Positions 42,610-51,324 of a DNA stretch of 64,000 nucleotides are shown in pieces. The position numbers and the translations under genes are program-made. The stretch is from NCBI GenBank assembly GCA_910585905.1, contig CAJUID010000007.1:31589-95588 (forward strand), in the 5' to 3' direction. The DNA is from an uncultured Lachnospiraceae bacterium (GTDB lineage Bacteria; Bacillota; Clostridia; Lachnospirales; Lachnospiraceae). Under the pieces are notes generated by a model. It did no database searches and was not told the DNA's origin. It saw nothing but the letters and a program-made list of their open reading frames with translations. The stretch's first letter is position 1. Each line of letters opens with the position of its first letter.

Positions 42610-44730
42610 TTGGCTGGAAGAGAATATCCACTTGATAGAACTAGAAATATCGGTATTATGGCTCATATTGATGCAGGTAAGACAACGCTGACAGAGCGTA
42701 TCTTATATTATACCGGTGTTAATTATAAGATTGGTGATACTCATGAGGGTACTGCTACCATGGACTGGATGGAGCAGGAGCAGGAAAGAGGTATCACAAT
42801 CACATCTGCGGCTACCACCTGTCATTGGACAATGGAAGACCACACAAAGGCTAAGGATGGTGCTTTAGAGCATCGTATCAATATTATTGATACGCCGGGC
42901 CACGTTGACTTTACTGTTGAGGTTGAGCGTTCGCTCCGCGTATTGGATGGTGCAGTCGGCGTATTCTGTGCAAAGGGTGGTGTCGAGCCTCAGTCAGAGA
43001 ATGTGTGGCGTCAGGCAGACACATACGATGTACCTAGAATGGCATTCATCAATAAGATGGATATTTTAGGTGCTAATTTCTTTGGGGCTGTTGACCAGAT
43101 TCGCGACAGATTGGGTAAAAATGCAATTATCCTTCAGCTCCCAATCGGTAAGGAAGATGAGTTTAAGGGAATCATTGACTTGTTTGAGATGGAAGCATAT
43201 ATCTACAATGATGACAAGGGTGAGGATATCACAGTAACAGAGATTCCTGAGGATATGAAAGAGCAGGCAGAGGAATATCACACAGAGCTTGTTGAAAAGA
43301 TTTGTGATCTTGATGACGAGTTGATGATGGTTTATCTTGAGGGAGAGGAGCCATCTGTAGAAGATATGAAGAAAGCGCTCCGCAAGGCAACTTGTGAGTG
43401 TACAGCCGTTCCGGTATGCTGTGGTTCCGCATACAGAAATAAAGGTGTACAGAAGCTTTTGGATGCAATCTTAGAGTATATGCCAGCTCCAACAGATATC
43501 CCAGATATCACAGGTGTTGATGATGAGGGGAACGAAGTAGTCCGTCATTCTTCTGATGACGAGCCGTTCTCTGCTCTTGCATTTAAGATTATGGCTGACC
43601 CATTTGTAGGTAAGCTTGCATTTATCAGAGTTTATTCTGGTACATTGAACTCTGGTTCTTATGTATTGAATGCTACGAAAAATAAAAAAGAGCGTGTAGG
43701 TCGTATTCTTCAGATGCACGCAAATAAGAGGGAAGAATTAGACAAAGTATATTCAGGAGATATTGCTGCTGCTGTTGGTTTTAAGACAACGACAACAGGT
43801 GATACCATCTGTGATGAACAGCATCCTGTTATTCTGGAATCTATGGAATTCCCAGAGCCAGTTATTGAGCTCGCAATTGAGCCGAAGACAAAAGATGGTC
43901 AGGGCAAAATGGGCGAGGCTTTAGCGAAACTTGCAGAAGAAGACCCTACATTCCGTGCTCACACAAATCAAGAGACTGGACAGACAATTATTGCAGGTAT
44001 GGGTGAGCTCCATTTGGAGATTATCGTAGACCGTCTGCTCCGTGAGTTTAAGGTAGAGGCAAACGTAGGTGCACCTCAGGTTTCTTATAAAGAGACATTT
44101 ACTACTCCGGTTGATGTGGATAGCAAGTATGCAAAGCAGTCTGGTGGACGTGGACAGTATGGACATTGTAAGGTTAAATTTGAGCCAATGGATCCGAACG
44201 GCGAGGAGACATTTAAGTTCGAGTCTACTGTAGTCGGCGGTGCAATTCCGAAGGAATATATTCCTGCAGTTGGCGAAGGTATCGAAGAGGCATCCAAGGC
44301 TGGTATTCTTGGCGGGTTCCCGGTACTTGGTGTACACGCTACAGTATGGGACGGTTCTTACCATGAAGTCGATTCTAGTGAAATGGCATTCCATATTGCA
44401 GGTTCTATGGCATTTAAGGATGCTATGAAGAAAGGTAACCCGGTATTGCTGGAGCCTATCATGAAGGTTGAAGTAACTATGCCAGAAGAGTATATGGGTG
44501 ACGTTATCGGAAGCCTGAATGCAAAGCGCGGTCAGATTGAAGGAATGGATGACTTGGGCGGCGGTAAGATTGTAAGGGCGTTCGTGCCTCTGGCAGAAAT
44601 GTTCGGTTACTCCACAGAGCTTCGTTCTACAACGCAGGGACGTGGAAATTATTCTATGTTCTTTGAGCGCTATGCACAGTGTCCGAAGAATGTTCAGGAT
44701 AAAGTGCTTGCAGCAAAGAATGGCAATTAA
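42610..44730 (+). CDS. fusA: Translation elongation factor G
   Basis: EF-G drives translocation of tRNA and mRNA with GTP. The 706-residue protein has the G1 motif AHIDAGKTTLTERILY, switch I RGITITSAAT, G3 DTPGHVDF, G4 NKMD, and the C-terminal domains III-V. It starts with TTG 42610, with AGGAGGAAAG upstream, 15 bases after rpsG. The TTG start is unusual for such a highly expressed gene but the N-terminus AGREYPLDRTRNIGIMAHI fits the family. Confidence 0.98.
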   Translation: MAGREYPLDRTRNIGIMAHIDAGKTTLTERILYYTGVNYKIGDTHEGTATMDWMEQEQERGITITSAATTCHWTMEDHTKAKDGALEHRINIIDTPGHVDFTVEVERSLRVLDGAVGVFCAKGGVEPQSENVWRQADTYDVPRMAFINKMDILGANFFGAVDQIRDRLGKNAIILQLPIGKEDEFKGIIDLFEMEAYIYNDDKGEDITVTEIPEDMKEQAEEYHTELVEKICDLDDELMMVYLEGEEPSVEDMKKALRKATCECTAVPVCCGSAYRNKGVQKLLDAILEYMPAPTDIPDITGVDDEGNEVVRHSSDDEPFSALAFKIMADPFVGKLAFIRVYSGTLNSGSYVLNATKNKKERVGRILQMHANKREELDKVYSGDIAAAVGFKTTTTGDTICDEQHPVILESMEFPEPVIELAIEPKTKDGQGKMGEALAKLAEEDPTFRAHTNQETGQTIIAGMGELHLEIIVDRLLREFKVEANVGAPQVSYKETFTTPVDVDSKYAKQSGGRGQYGHCKVKFEPMDPNGEETFKFESTVVGGAIPKEYIPAVGEGIEEASKAGILGGFPVLGVHATVWDGSYHEVDSSEMAFHIAGSMAFKDAMKKGNPVLLEPIMKVEVTMPEEYMGDVIGSLNAKRGQIEGMDDLGGGKIVRAFVPLAEMFGYSTELRSTTQGRGNYSMFFERYAQCPKNVQDKVLAAKNGN

Positions 44731-44833
44731 GAAGCTTTTTACATGCAAGCATGATAGATTTTACTATTTTCTGAAATTATTCGTGAATAGTAACTAGTAA
44801 TAACAGAAAATGTGGCACAATGTGGAAAAACAC

Positions 44834-44862
44834 TTGAAAATTCTAGTAAAGTGCAATATAAT
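44834..44862 (+). promoter_or_regulatory. Sigma-A promoter of tuf
   Basis: TTGAAA (44834-44839) and TATAAT (44857-44862) with a 17-base spacer lie 72 bases before tuf, giving it its own promoter in addition to read-through from fusA. Confidence 0.88.
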
Positions 44863-44934
44863 AGTGCCCATAACGTATTTATAGCGAAAAGTGTTTAGGC
44901 GTATTGCCTATGAATTAAAGGAGGATTATTAAAA

Positions 44935-46122
44935 ATGGCTAAAGAAAAGTTTGAAAGAACCAAACCTCATTGTAACATTGGTACCATTGGTCACGTAGAT
45001 CATGGTAAAACAACATTAACTGCTGCTATTACAAAGACTCTTTCTGAAAGAGTTGCAGGTAATGCTGCCGTAGATTTTGAAAATATTGATAAAGCTCCAG
45101 AAGAGAGAGAGCGTGGTATCACAATTTCTACAGCTCACGTTGAGTATGAGACAGAGAAGAGACATTATGCACACGTTGACTGCCCAGGCCATGCTGATTA
45201 TGTAAAGAACATGATCACTGGTGCTGCACAGATGGATGGTGCTATCCTTGTAGTAGCTGCTACTGATGGTGTTATGGCTCAGACAAAAGAGCACATCTTG
45301 CTTTCCCGTCAGGTAAACGTTCCTTATATTGTTGTATTCCTTAACAAGTGCGACATGGTAGACGATGAGGAGCTTATCGAGTTAGTAGAGATGGAAGTTA
45401 CAGAGAACCTTGAGGAGTATGGTTTTGAGGGATGCCCAATCATCAAGGGTTCTGCTCTGAAGGCTCTGGAAGATCCGAACGGCGAGTGGGGAGATAAGAT
45501 TATGGAACTTATGGATGCTGTAGACAGCTTTATTCCAGACCCACAGCGTGCAACAGATCAGCCATTCCTTATGCCTATCGAGGATATCTTCACAATTACA
45601 GGTCGTGGTACTGTAGCAACTGGTAGAGTAGAGCGTGGTGTTCTTCATGTAAATGAGGAAGTTGAAATCGTTGGTATCCAGGAAGAGACAACAAAGACTA
45701 CTGTAACAGGTATCGAGATGTTCCGTAAACTTCTTGACGAGGCTCAGGCTGGTGATAACATTGGTGCCCTTCTTCGTGGTATTAAGAGAGAAGATATTGA
45801 GAGAGGACAGGTTCTTGTTGCTCCAGGGAGCACAACTTGCCATAAGAAATTTACAGCTCAGGTATACGTATTAACAAAGGATGAAGGTGGACGTCATACT
45901 CCATTCTTCAACAACTATCGTCCACAGTTCTACTTCAGAACAACTGATGTAACTGGTGTCTGCAATTTGCCAGACGGTGTAGAGATGTGTATGCCTGGTG
46001 ATAACGTAGAGATGACAATCGAACTGATTCATCCAATCGCTATGGAGCAGGGTCTTAACTTTGCGATCCGTGAGGGTGGTAGAACAGTAGGTTCAGGTAA
46101 GGTTGCAACTATTATTGAGTAA
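44935..46122 (+). CDS. tuf: Translation elongation factor Tu
   Basis: EF-Tu delivers aminoacyl-tRNA to the ribosome. The 395-residue protein has GHVDHGKTTLTAAI, RGITISTAHVEY, DCPGHADYVKNMITGAAQMD, NKCDMVDD and SALKAL, and the domain II-III motifs through REGGRTVGSGKVATIIE. AAGGAGG precedes ATG 44935. The last 54 bases recur 1.6 kb downstream (47673-47726). Confidence 0.98.
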   Translation: MAKEKFERTKPHCNIGTIGHVDHGKTTLTAAITKTLSERVAGNAAVDFENIDKAPEERERGITISTAHVEYETEKRHYAHVDCPGHADYVKNMITGAAQMDGAILVVAATDGVMAQTKEHILLSRQVNVPYIVVFLNKCDMVDDEELIELVEMEVTENLEEYGFEGCPIIKGSALKALEDPNGEWGDKIMELMDAVDSFIPDPQRATDQPFLMPIEDIFTITGRGTVATGRVERGVLHVNEEVEIVGIQEETTKTTVTGIEMFRKLLDEAQAGDNIGALLRGIKREDIERGQVLVAPGSTTCHKKFTAQVYVLTKDEGGRHTPFFNNYRPQFYFRTTDVTGVCNLPDGVEMCMPGDNVEMTIELIHPIAMEQGLNFAIREGGRTVGSGKVATIIE

Positions 46123-46155
46123 TCTTTAGATTAGAGCCAGATAATAAATTAAGTG

Positions 46156-46193
46156 CCGCAATTCCTTGGGAAACCAAGGTGTTGCGGTTTTTT
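46156..46193 (+). terminator. Terminator of tuf
   Basis: A 14-bp stem with one internal mismatch region (CCGCAATTCCTTGG at 46156-46169 and 46174-46187) closes on a GAAA tetraloop and is followed by TTTTTT. Confidence 0.95.
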
Positions 46194-46199
46194 AATGTC

Positions 46200-46485
46200 T
46201 AAAAATAATAGCGGACAAAAGGAAAAGCCAATTGCTGGAATTTTATTGAAAATAGCTTGTGGCTCTAAACTGGCTCTGTTTTTATCCGCTGTCACTCTGG
46301 TTTTTATTAAATTGCCGCTCCAAATAAATGTTCATTTCGGAGTTTCATTCTTGTAGCATTGTTTATATCCTCATATACTTTCTTTGCCACTGTCAAGGAG
46401 GAGTAATCAGCAATTAGAGAGGGCAAACAAACGCCCGGAACGTGCCTTAGAAATAAGCCGGCAGGAAAGTGAGGGTTGATTTGAT
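46200..46485. other. Gene debris between tuf and a decayed ORF
   Basis: Short frames interrupted by stops are seen, such as ANKRPERALEISRQE near 46424-46468, which looks like the tail of a charged helical protein. No intact gene is visible. Mobile-element remains are the likely source. Confidence 0.4.
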
Positions 46486-46786
46486 ATGACAAATATGAAG
46501 AAAAAAGTTATAATACGGCTGTGCGCTAAAACCGTAGCAGAAACAGACCTTTACGAAACGGATAATGAAGTGCAAAATCTAACAGACTGGGTATGTTTGC
46601 CGAAGAAGATAAAAGAAAATAATAATACAATCCGCAATCTGACCGGGGAATATAAGAAAATAGAGTCGGAGTGCAGGCGCAGCTGGAGCGCATGAAAGAA
46701 CGCTGCAAAGAACGTAATAGCTTTTATGAAAAACAGAACGATTTGAAGGGACAGAAACAAAAAATTGAGAAGCCGTTGGAACGATA
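46486..46786 (+). pseudogene. Decayed gene for a charged helical protein, copy 1
   Basis: The frame reads MTNMKKKVIIRLCAKTVAET.. through NTIRNLTGEYKKIESE. A frameshift then moves to a second frame encoding VQAQLERMKERCKERNSFYE and ending KPLER at a TAA. A second decayed copy at 47965-48307 preserves the same protein order with different damage. I do not recognise the family; the coiled-coil tail suggests part of a mobilisation or plasmid-type protein, which is only a guess. A short ATG frame of 69 codons remains open. Confidence 0.55.
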
Positions 46787-46872
46787 AGAAACTGCCCTTA
46801 TTTTTAAATAGTAAATGTGGAATGGAAGTGGTATAATTAAATGAACAACTAAAATTTATGGAGATATTAGAT

Positions 46873-47415
46873 ATGGAGCAAATTTCATTAACTGAGCCTC
46901 AAAAGATGTATGCAGATGAAATATGGAAATTTCGTCAAGAAATTTTGGAATGTGACACAGAAAATGAAGATCAATTTGCAGGTTGCTTATCGCTTGATGT
47001 AAGTAAGTCTTCTGAAGAATGGATAAAGATATGTGAACTTAGAAAAAGTGAAGAAACATGTGGCGGTGCGGGAACGAGTGTTCCTTCGCATACATACTTA
47101 GCTATACGCAAGAGAGATGATAAAGTTGTAGGTGTGATAGATTTGCGTCATCACATAAATCATCCTATTCTTGGAACGTGGGGAGGGCATTGTGGATATT
47201 CAGTGCGTCCTTCTGAACGTGGCAAAGGTTATGCAAAGGAAATGCTTCGTTTGAATATACAAAATGCAAAATCAATGGGAATAGAAAAACTTCTTATCAC
47301 TTGTGATATTGAGAATGTAGCCAGTGAAAAAGTAATACTTGCTAGTGATGGGGTTTATGAGAAAACCATAGATGTTGATGGATGCAAGATGAAAAGATAT
47401 TGGATTACAGTATAA
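46873..47415 (+). CDS. GNAT-family N-acetyltransferase
   Basis: The 180-residue protein has a GNAT fold: YLAIRKRDDKVVGVIDLRHHIN (quoted in part) for beta strands 3-4, then GYSVRPSERGKGYAKEML, where RGKGYA is the acetyl-CoA pyrophosphate loop, and the ending LASDGVYEKTIDVDGCKMKRYWI (quoted in part). The last is typical of a clostridial GNAT group whose substrate is unknown. GGAGAT lies seven bases before ATG 46873; ATG 46858 is an alternative. TATAAT at 46830-46836 could be its promoter. It is the only intact gene between the two tuf 3' ends. Confidence 0.82.
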   Translation: MEQISLTEPQKMYADEIWKFRQEILECDTENEDQFAGCLSLDVSKSSEEWIKICELRKSEETCGGAGTSVPSHTYLAIRKRDDKVVGVIDLRHHINHPILGTWGGHCGYSVRPSERGKGYAKEMLRLNIQNAKSMGIEKLLITCDIENVASEKVILASDGVYEKTIDVDGCKMKRYWITV

Positions 47416-47672
47416 GAAGCAGACAACTGTTGGTTTTGTTGGTTAAAGTGGTGGAGAACAACGAATTCATATTTTCTTCATTAATGTTTTATATACATTG
47501 TGCCAGCACCATGTAATAAAGGCGGATAAGGAGAAAACCGGTATTTCCAACTGGCTGTATTTTGGCTCTAAAATTTTTCAAAACAGTAAAAATGTAGTGT
47601 CATATCAAATAATATGATGAAAAATAAGCAGCAAAAACAAGGAAAAACATTGAGATTTCATTTCCGAGAGCT
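47416..47672. other. Non-coding or decayed stretch before the tuf remnant
   Basis: Fragments such as KADKEKTGISNWLYFGSKIF (near 47518-47577) are open for short distances, then stops follow. I see no intact gene and no strong hairpin. Confidence 0.4.
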
Positions 47673-47726
47673 CGTGAGGGTGGTAGAAAAGTAGGTTCTG
47701 GTAAGGTTGCAACTATTATTGAGTAA
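47673..47726 (+). pseudogene. Second copy of the tuf 3' end (17 codons plus stop)
   Basis: The 54 bases encode REGGRKVGSGKVATIIE and a TAA and match 46069-46122 at 52 of 54 positions. Similarity stops abruptly on both sides. It is followed by its own terminator. It is either the remnant of a tandem tuf gene or the attachment-site copy left by an element integrated into the tuf 3' end. Confidence 0.85.
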
Positions 47727-47769
47727 ATAGAATTTTTACGATTTCATTAGTAAAAAGTTAGATTTAATT

Positions 47770-47800
47770 GGGCTTTCCAAGAAATCGGAGAGCCCTTTTT
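47770..47800 (+). terminator. Terminator behind the tuf remnant
   Basis: GGGCTTTCC (47770-47778) pairs with 47787-47795, with one G-T pair, followed by TTTTT. Its sequence differs from the terminator of the intact tuf gene. Confidence 0.85.
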
Positions 47801-47964
47801 GAAACTTGCAACAGTGGAAAAGGTGGAAAGTGGTGCTATAGATAGAAAATTTTTTGAAGTATAGCAGTTCATTATGGAAAATTCTTTGATATATCCATAG
47901 TATAGTGTAAATAGAGTTAAGTTGTTCAAAATCTCATGCCTACAAGATTGTAAAAGAACTGAGC

Positions 47965-48307
47965 ATGGAACTTGCAGGACAGGAATATATTGATAAAATG
48001 ACAGACATGGAAAAGAAAGTCATGGTGTGGCTGTGTGCAAAAACCGTGGCAGATACAGACCTTTAAGGAACGGGCAAGGACGTGCAAAATCTGATATACT
48101 GAACATGTCTGTCAGAGAAGATAAAGAAAAAATTAATACAATCCGCAATCTGGTCAGAGATTATAAAAAATAGAGCTGGATTACTGGGAGAGAGTATGGG
48201 CGCAGTTGGAACATATTAAAGAATTCTGTAAAGTGCGTAATTATCTGTATGAGAAGCAGAATGGGTTGAAAGGGCAGAAGTGGAAAATAGAAAAATCGTT
48301 GGAATGA
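47965..48307 (+). pseudogene. Decayed gene for a charged helical protein, copy 2
   Basis: Translation gives ..TDMEKKVMVWLCAKTVADTDL followed by a stop, then more stops and frame changes, and ends KIELDYWERVWAQLEHIKEF and LKGQKWKIEKSLE. The order matches copy 1 (46486-46786) throughout, so both derive from one gene. This copy has more stop codons. The upstream part (from about 47930) may also belong to it. Confidence 0.55.
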
Positions 48308-48527
48308 TAAGAAATATGGACTGTGGTGGTTGCTGTACCCCACATTTTTTGCAACGAACTGTATAAACATATGTTATACTTAGAACAACAAATTGGAATT
48401 TTATGCTGGCTTGTGAGTAGAAAGGGTGTATATTATGAATTTAATAACTACAATTCACAAGAAATGATAATACAGATAGGAATAGATGTTGTAGAATGGA
48501 TTTATTAACTGAAAGGAAGGTAAAAAA

Positions 48528-49415
48528 GTGAATAATCTACAACTGATAGAAAAGGTACTATATTTCATTGATGAATATATATATGAGGAACTAACCTATG
48601 AACGTTTGGCAGAGGTGTTCGGTTACTCATCCTTTCATTTCCACAAGATTTTTTCATCAGTAACAAAATTAAGTATAACAGAGTATATTAGAAAGCGCCG
48701 TCTTACCATGGCACATAAAATATTATGTGAGACAACAGAGAGTGTTGCAGATATTTGTTACAGAGTTGGCTTTAATAGTATTCAGACTTTTAACCGGGTG
48801 TTTAAGGATACTTTCGGAATGCAACCACTTATGGCAAGGGAAAGACAAGTAAAGATTACATATCGGAGTGTAGAAGAAATCCTTACAGGATACTTAAAAC
48901 GTGTTGCAGTAGAGGGTGTATTTTCAATAAAACCACGTTTTGAAGAAAGGGAAGAATTTGTAATTGCTGGTTATAGGAAACACACCAGAGATGGCTTTAA
49001 TGTCATAGGAGAGTCGTGGTCTAAACTAAAGAGCAACTTAGATGCTATTGAAAGAAAAAATGAACATACTATGTATGGCTTTGAAGATTATGCAGAAGAA
49101 TTCTGCTCTGAACCGTTGTCATTTTATTATATGGCAGGGGTAGAAGTGGAAAAAGATACACCCCTTCAGGAAGGGATGTGTCGCAAAGTGGTGCAAAAGG
49201 CAAAGTATGCTGTATTTACGGTGAATGGTAATAATGCTAACGGGGAAATTGGTGAGGTATTCAAATACATTTATTTTGTGTGGTTGCCAAACTCGGAATA
49301 CTATATTGATGAAAATGCGTTATTTGATTATGAATATTATGATGAGCGTTGGGATTGCCAGTTTGGAGCAGCGCAGATGGATATTTATGTCCCAGTTAGA
49401 AGAATGGAGGATTAG
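48528..49415 (+). CDS. AraC-family regulator with GyrI-like effector domain
   Basis: The 295-residue protein has two helix-turn-helix motifs at residues 5-105 (LTYERLAEVFGYSSFHFHKIF and VADICYRVGFNSIQTFNRVFK, each quoted in part). A GyrI-like small-molecule-binding domain follows from about residue 140 (FVIAGYRKHTRDGFNVIGES to the end), as in Rob- and BmrR-related sensors. It starts with GTG 48528 and GAAAGGAAGG upstream. It may control the adjacent acetyltransferase gene, whose ribosome binding site overlaps its 3' end. Confidence 0.9.
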   Translation: MNNLQLIEKVLYFIDEYIYEELTYERLAEVFGYSSFHFHKIFSSVTKLSITEYIRKRRLTMAHKILCETTESVADICYRVGFNSIQTFNRVFKDTFGMQPLMARERQVKITYRSVEEILTGYLKRVAVEGVFSIKPRFEEREEFVIAGYRKHTRDGFNVIGESWSKLKSNLDAIERKNEHTMYGFEDYAEEFCSEPLSFYYMAGVEVEKDTPLQEGMCRKVVQKAKYAVFTVNGNNANGEIGEVFKYIYFVWLPNSEYYIDENALFDYEYYDERWDCQFGAAQMDIYVPVRRMED

Positions 49416-49417
49416 TT

Positions 49418-50161
49418 ATGGCATTTTGCGATTTATTCCCGCGAAGCAACGAGCCAAGCGCGAGCTTGCTCGCATTTGGCGACTGCCGCGAGGGTCAAAT
49501 ACCCCGCCCCTCTGGGGCGAACTTGCTAAAAAGAAGCTAAGTCATGCCCCGTTGCTTGCAGCGGGGTATTTGACTTAAAGAGTTCATCCCAATTCGTGTG
49601 AATGAGGATATTTATCTTCGGCAACATAAACCAGAAAAAGATGCCAGACCATTTTGGGAAATATATTATGATGAAGAGAATTTTACATATTTCGGAGGTT
49701 ACAAAAGACCCCACGATTGGAATGAAGAGAGAGAAATCCGGGCTGAAGCAAGCCGTATAAAGGGATTTATAGGTAAGCGGGAATATCCTTGGGTTGTGAC
49801 ATATCATGGGGAAGTGATTGGCCAGATACAATTGTTTAATTTTTTTAATCATAACACTTGTGCAGAGGTTGGTTATTTCATCAAGAAAACTTATTGGAAC
49901 CATGGAATCAACACAAAGGTATTAAAGGCAGTGTGCAGATTTGGTATAGAAACTATGGGTTTGGAAAGAATTGAAGCATTTGCACATGTGGATAATATGG
50001 GTTCTAACAGAACATTGCAAAAAGCAGGTTTTGTGAAGGAAGGAACGTTACGAAAAAGATTTGAAGTAAAAGGGGAATTGTATGACTGCAATGTGTATTC
50101 ATTTGTGAAAGATAATTTGGAGTCACTGAACAATCGTTATTCGTCCACCCCCACTCAATAG
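49418..50161 (+). pseudogene. GNAT acetyltransferase gene split by a repeat element
   Basis: ATG 49418 has TGGAGG seven bases upstream and begins MAFCD, but the frame then runs into repeat copy B and stops at about 49537. Beyond the repeat the frame resumes as KEFIPIRVNEDIYLRQHKPE.. with the GNAT core YHGEVIGQIQLFNF, AEVGYFIKKTYWNHGINTKV and ERIEAFAHVDNMGSNRTLQKAGF (quoted in part). Removing the 144-bp repeat rejoins both parts in frame. A GTG at 49598 could still start a protein of 187 residues missing little of the fold, so activity is not excluded. Confidence 0.8.
49432..49576 (+). repeat. Dispersed 144-bp structured repeat, copy B
   Basis: Identical to copy A (13592-13736) throughout except at its outer edge bases, as far as can be seen by eye. 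It lies five codons into a GNAT gene, in the same orientation as the gene. Confidence 0.9.
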
Positions 50162-50431
50162 TGTTGTAGCACTACTTCCCGTAGTCATTGCAATCTGACG
50201 GACATTGTATTCTTATGAGTCATTTTTCACCCTTTCAGCAACATATCCGAAAATTCTGAGATTGCATGATTTATGCGTTTTTTGGAGAAATATTTTGCTC
50301 TTTCATCTAAGCTTTTGTCTGCACCCCCCCACTCTTTTGTGTAGTCATTTGTATTATATTCATGAAATGCCTCAAATTCTTGAAATCAATTTTCTTCATC
50401 TAAGGTTCATTCTTTCCTTCCAGATATTTTG
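50162..50431 (-). other. Intergenic region with minus-strand coding remnants
   Basis: On the minus strand short frames read EFEAFHEYNTNDYTKEWGV and, further on, MTHKNTMSVRLQ, both cut by stops. They look like remains of a small ribbon-helix-helix or mobile-element gene. No intact gene is seen on either strand. Confidence 0.3.
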
Positions 50432-50944
50432 TTAGTCAAATAAATCCCCGATAATTTTTTTTGCACACTCCTCTGGACTATAAATGCTTGTGTCAACCTT
50501 GGTACTATACTTAATATTTTCAGCCATTAAAGCATACTGTTCTTGCGATTGTGTTTCATATCGATCTCCGCGAATAATATTACGCTGTCTACAAATATCC
50601 AATGGGCAATATACTTCTACTATATCAAGTGGATTACTTTTTAATATTTCTAATAACTGATGGTAATGAGGTCTTATCTCTTTCCTCTCAACTAAAATCC
50701 CATCAATTAGTACATTCTTCCCCATGTCAGAAAATAGTTTTGCTGTATGATACATCATAATGATTATTTCGCTAAGATATTTCCAGTAATTTTTTTGAAG
50801 ATAATTCTCTCCAATCATTTCTTGAAACAAGTCATTAGCAACAACATAAAAGAAGATATCCTCCTGATTTTGAAGAGATTCTACAATAGAGGTTTTTCCC
50901 GCACTGGTAACACCGTTCAAAAAGATAATTTTTCCTTTTTTCAT
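50432..50944 (-). CDS. Chloramphenicol phosphotransferase-like P-loop kinase
   Basis: The 170-residue protein starts KGKIIFLNGVTSAGKTSIVESL, with a P-loop (GVTSAGKTS) in the form typical of the CPT family. VLIDGILV supplies the aspartate region and a LID-like RQRNIIRGDRYE segment follows. CPT phosphorylates chloramphenicol, but many relatives have other or unknown small-molecule substrates, so resistance should not be assumed. It stands alone in a region with gene debris on both sides. Confidence 0.75.
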   Translation of the reverse strand: MKKGKIIFLNGVTSAGKTSIVESLQNQEDIFFYVVANDLFQEMIGENYLQKNYWKYLSEIIIMMYHTAKLFSDMGKNVLIDGILVERKEIRPHYHQLLEILKSNPLDIVEVYCPLDICRQRNIIRGDRYETQSQEQYALMAENIKYSTKVDTSIYSPEECAKKIIGDLFD

Positions 50945-51060
50945 CTTTCTTTATCCTTCCTTTTTTATTTCAGTATATCAAAGACATATTTGTTTGTCAT
51001 TCTCATATGTTAATTGAAAAAAACGAGAGAAATACTAATATAGATTTCTCCCGTTTCCTA

Positions 51061-51324
51061 TTATTTCTTTTTCATTTCGCCTAAAATTCGATATATACTT
51101 TTATCTGAAAGATAATATTTAGCAGCCAATTTTGAAACCTTTTCACCTTGCAAAAATGATTCATATATTTCTTGGTTTCTTCTGCATAATTCAAGTTTGT
51201 AGCTGCTACAAATACTATTTGTTTCAGGCACTTTGGGTATATATAGATTTACACCATTTACATATTTTTGAATTTTTTGTATCATCTCTTCTGGTAATAC
51301 AGATTTTGCATTTATATAATTCAT
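51061..51324 (-). CDS. CD3324-family helix-turn-helix protein
   Basis: The 87-residue product MNYINAKSVLPEEMIQKIQK.. contains VNGVNLYIPKVPE and a C-terminal helix-turn-helix (GEKVSKLAAKYYLSDKSIYRIL). This arrangement is typical of small CD3324-like putative regulators of clostridia. The start at 51324 has GGAG eight bases upstream; a longer frame to 51369 is unlikely. Its target is unknown. Confidence 0.75.
   Translation of the reverse strand: MNYINAKSVLPEEMIQKIQKYVNGVNLYIPKVPETNSICSSYKLELCRRNQEIYESFLQGEKVSKLAAKYYLSDKSIYRILGEMKKK

Noticed and set aside
43921..44748. 275-codon minus-strand frame opposite fusA
   Set aside because: It lies wholly antisense to EF-G, with no domain; it reflects codon bias of the highly expressed gene.
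46153..46356. 67-codon frame beginning in the tuf terminator
   Set aside because: It starts inside the terminator hairpin and shows no domain.
48323..48508. 61-codon frame before the AraC gene
   Set aside because: No domain and no convincing ribosome binding site; it lies in a debris region.
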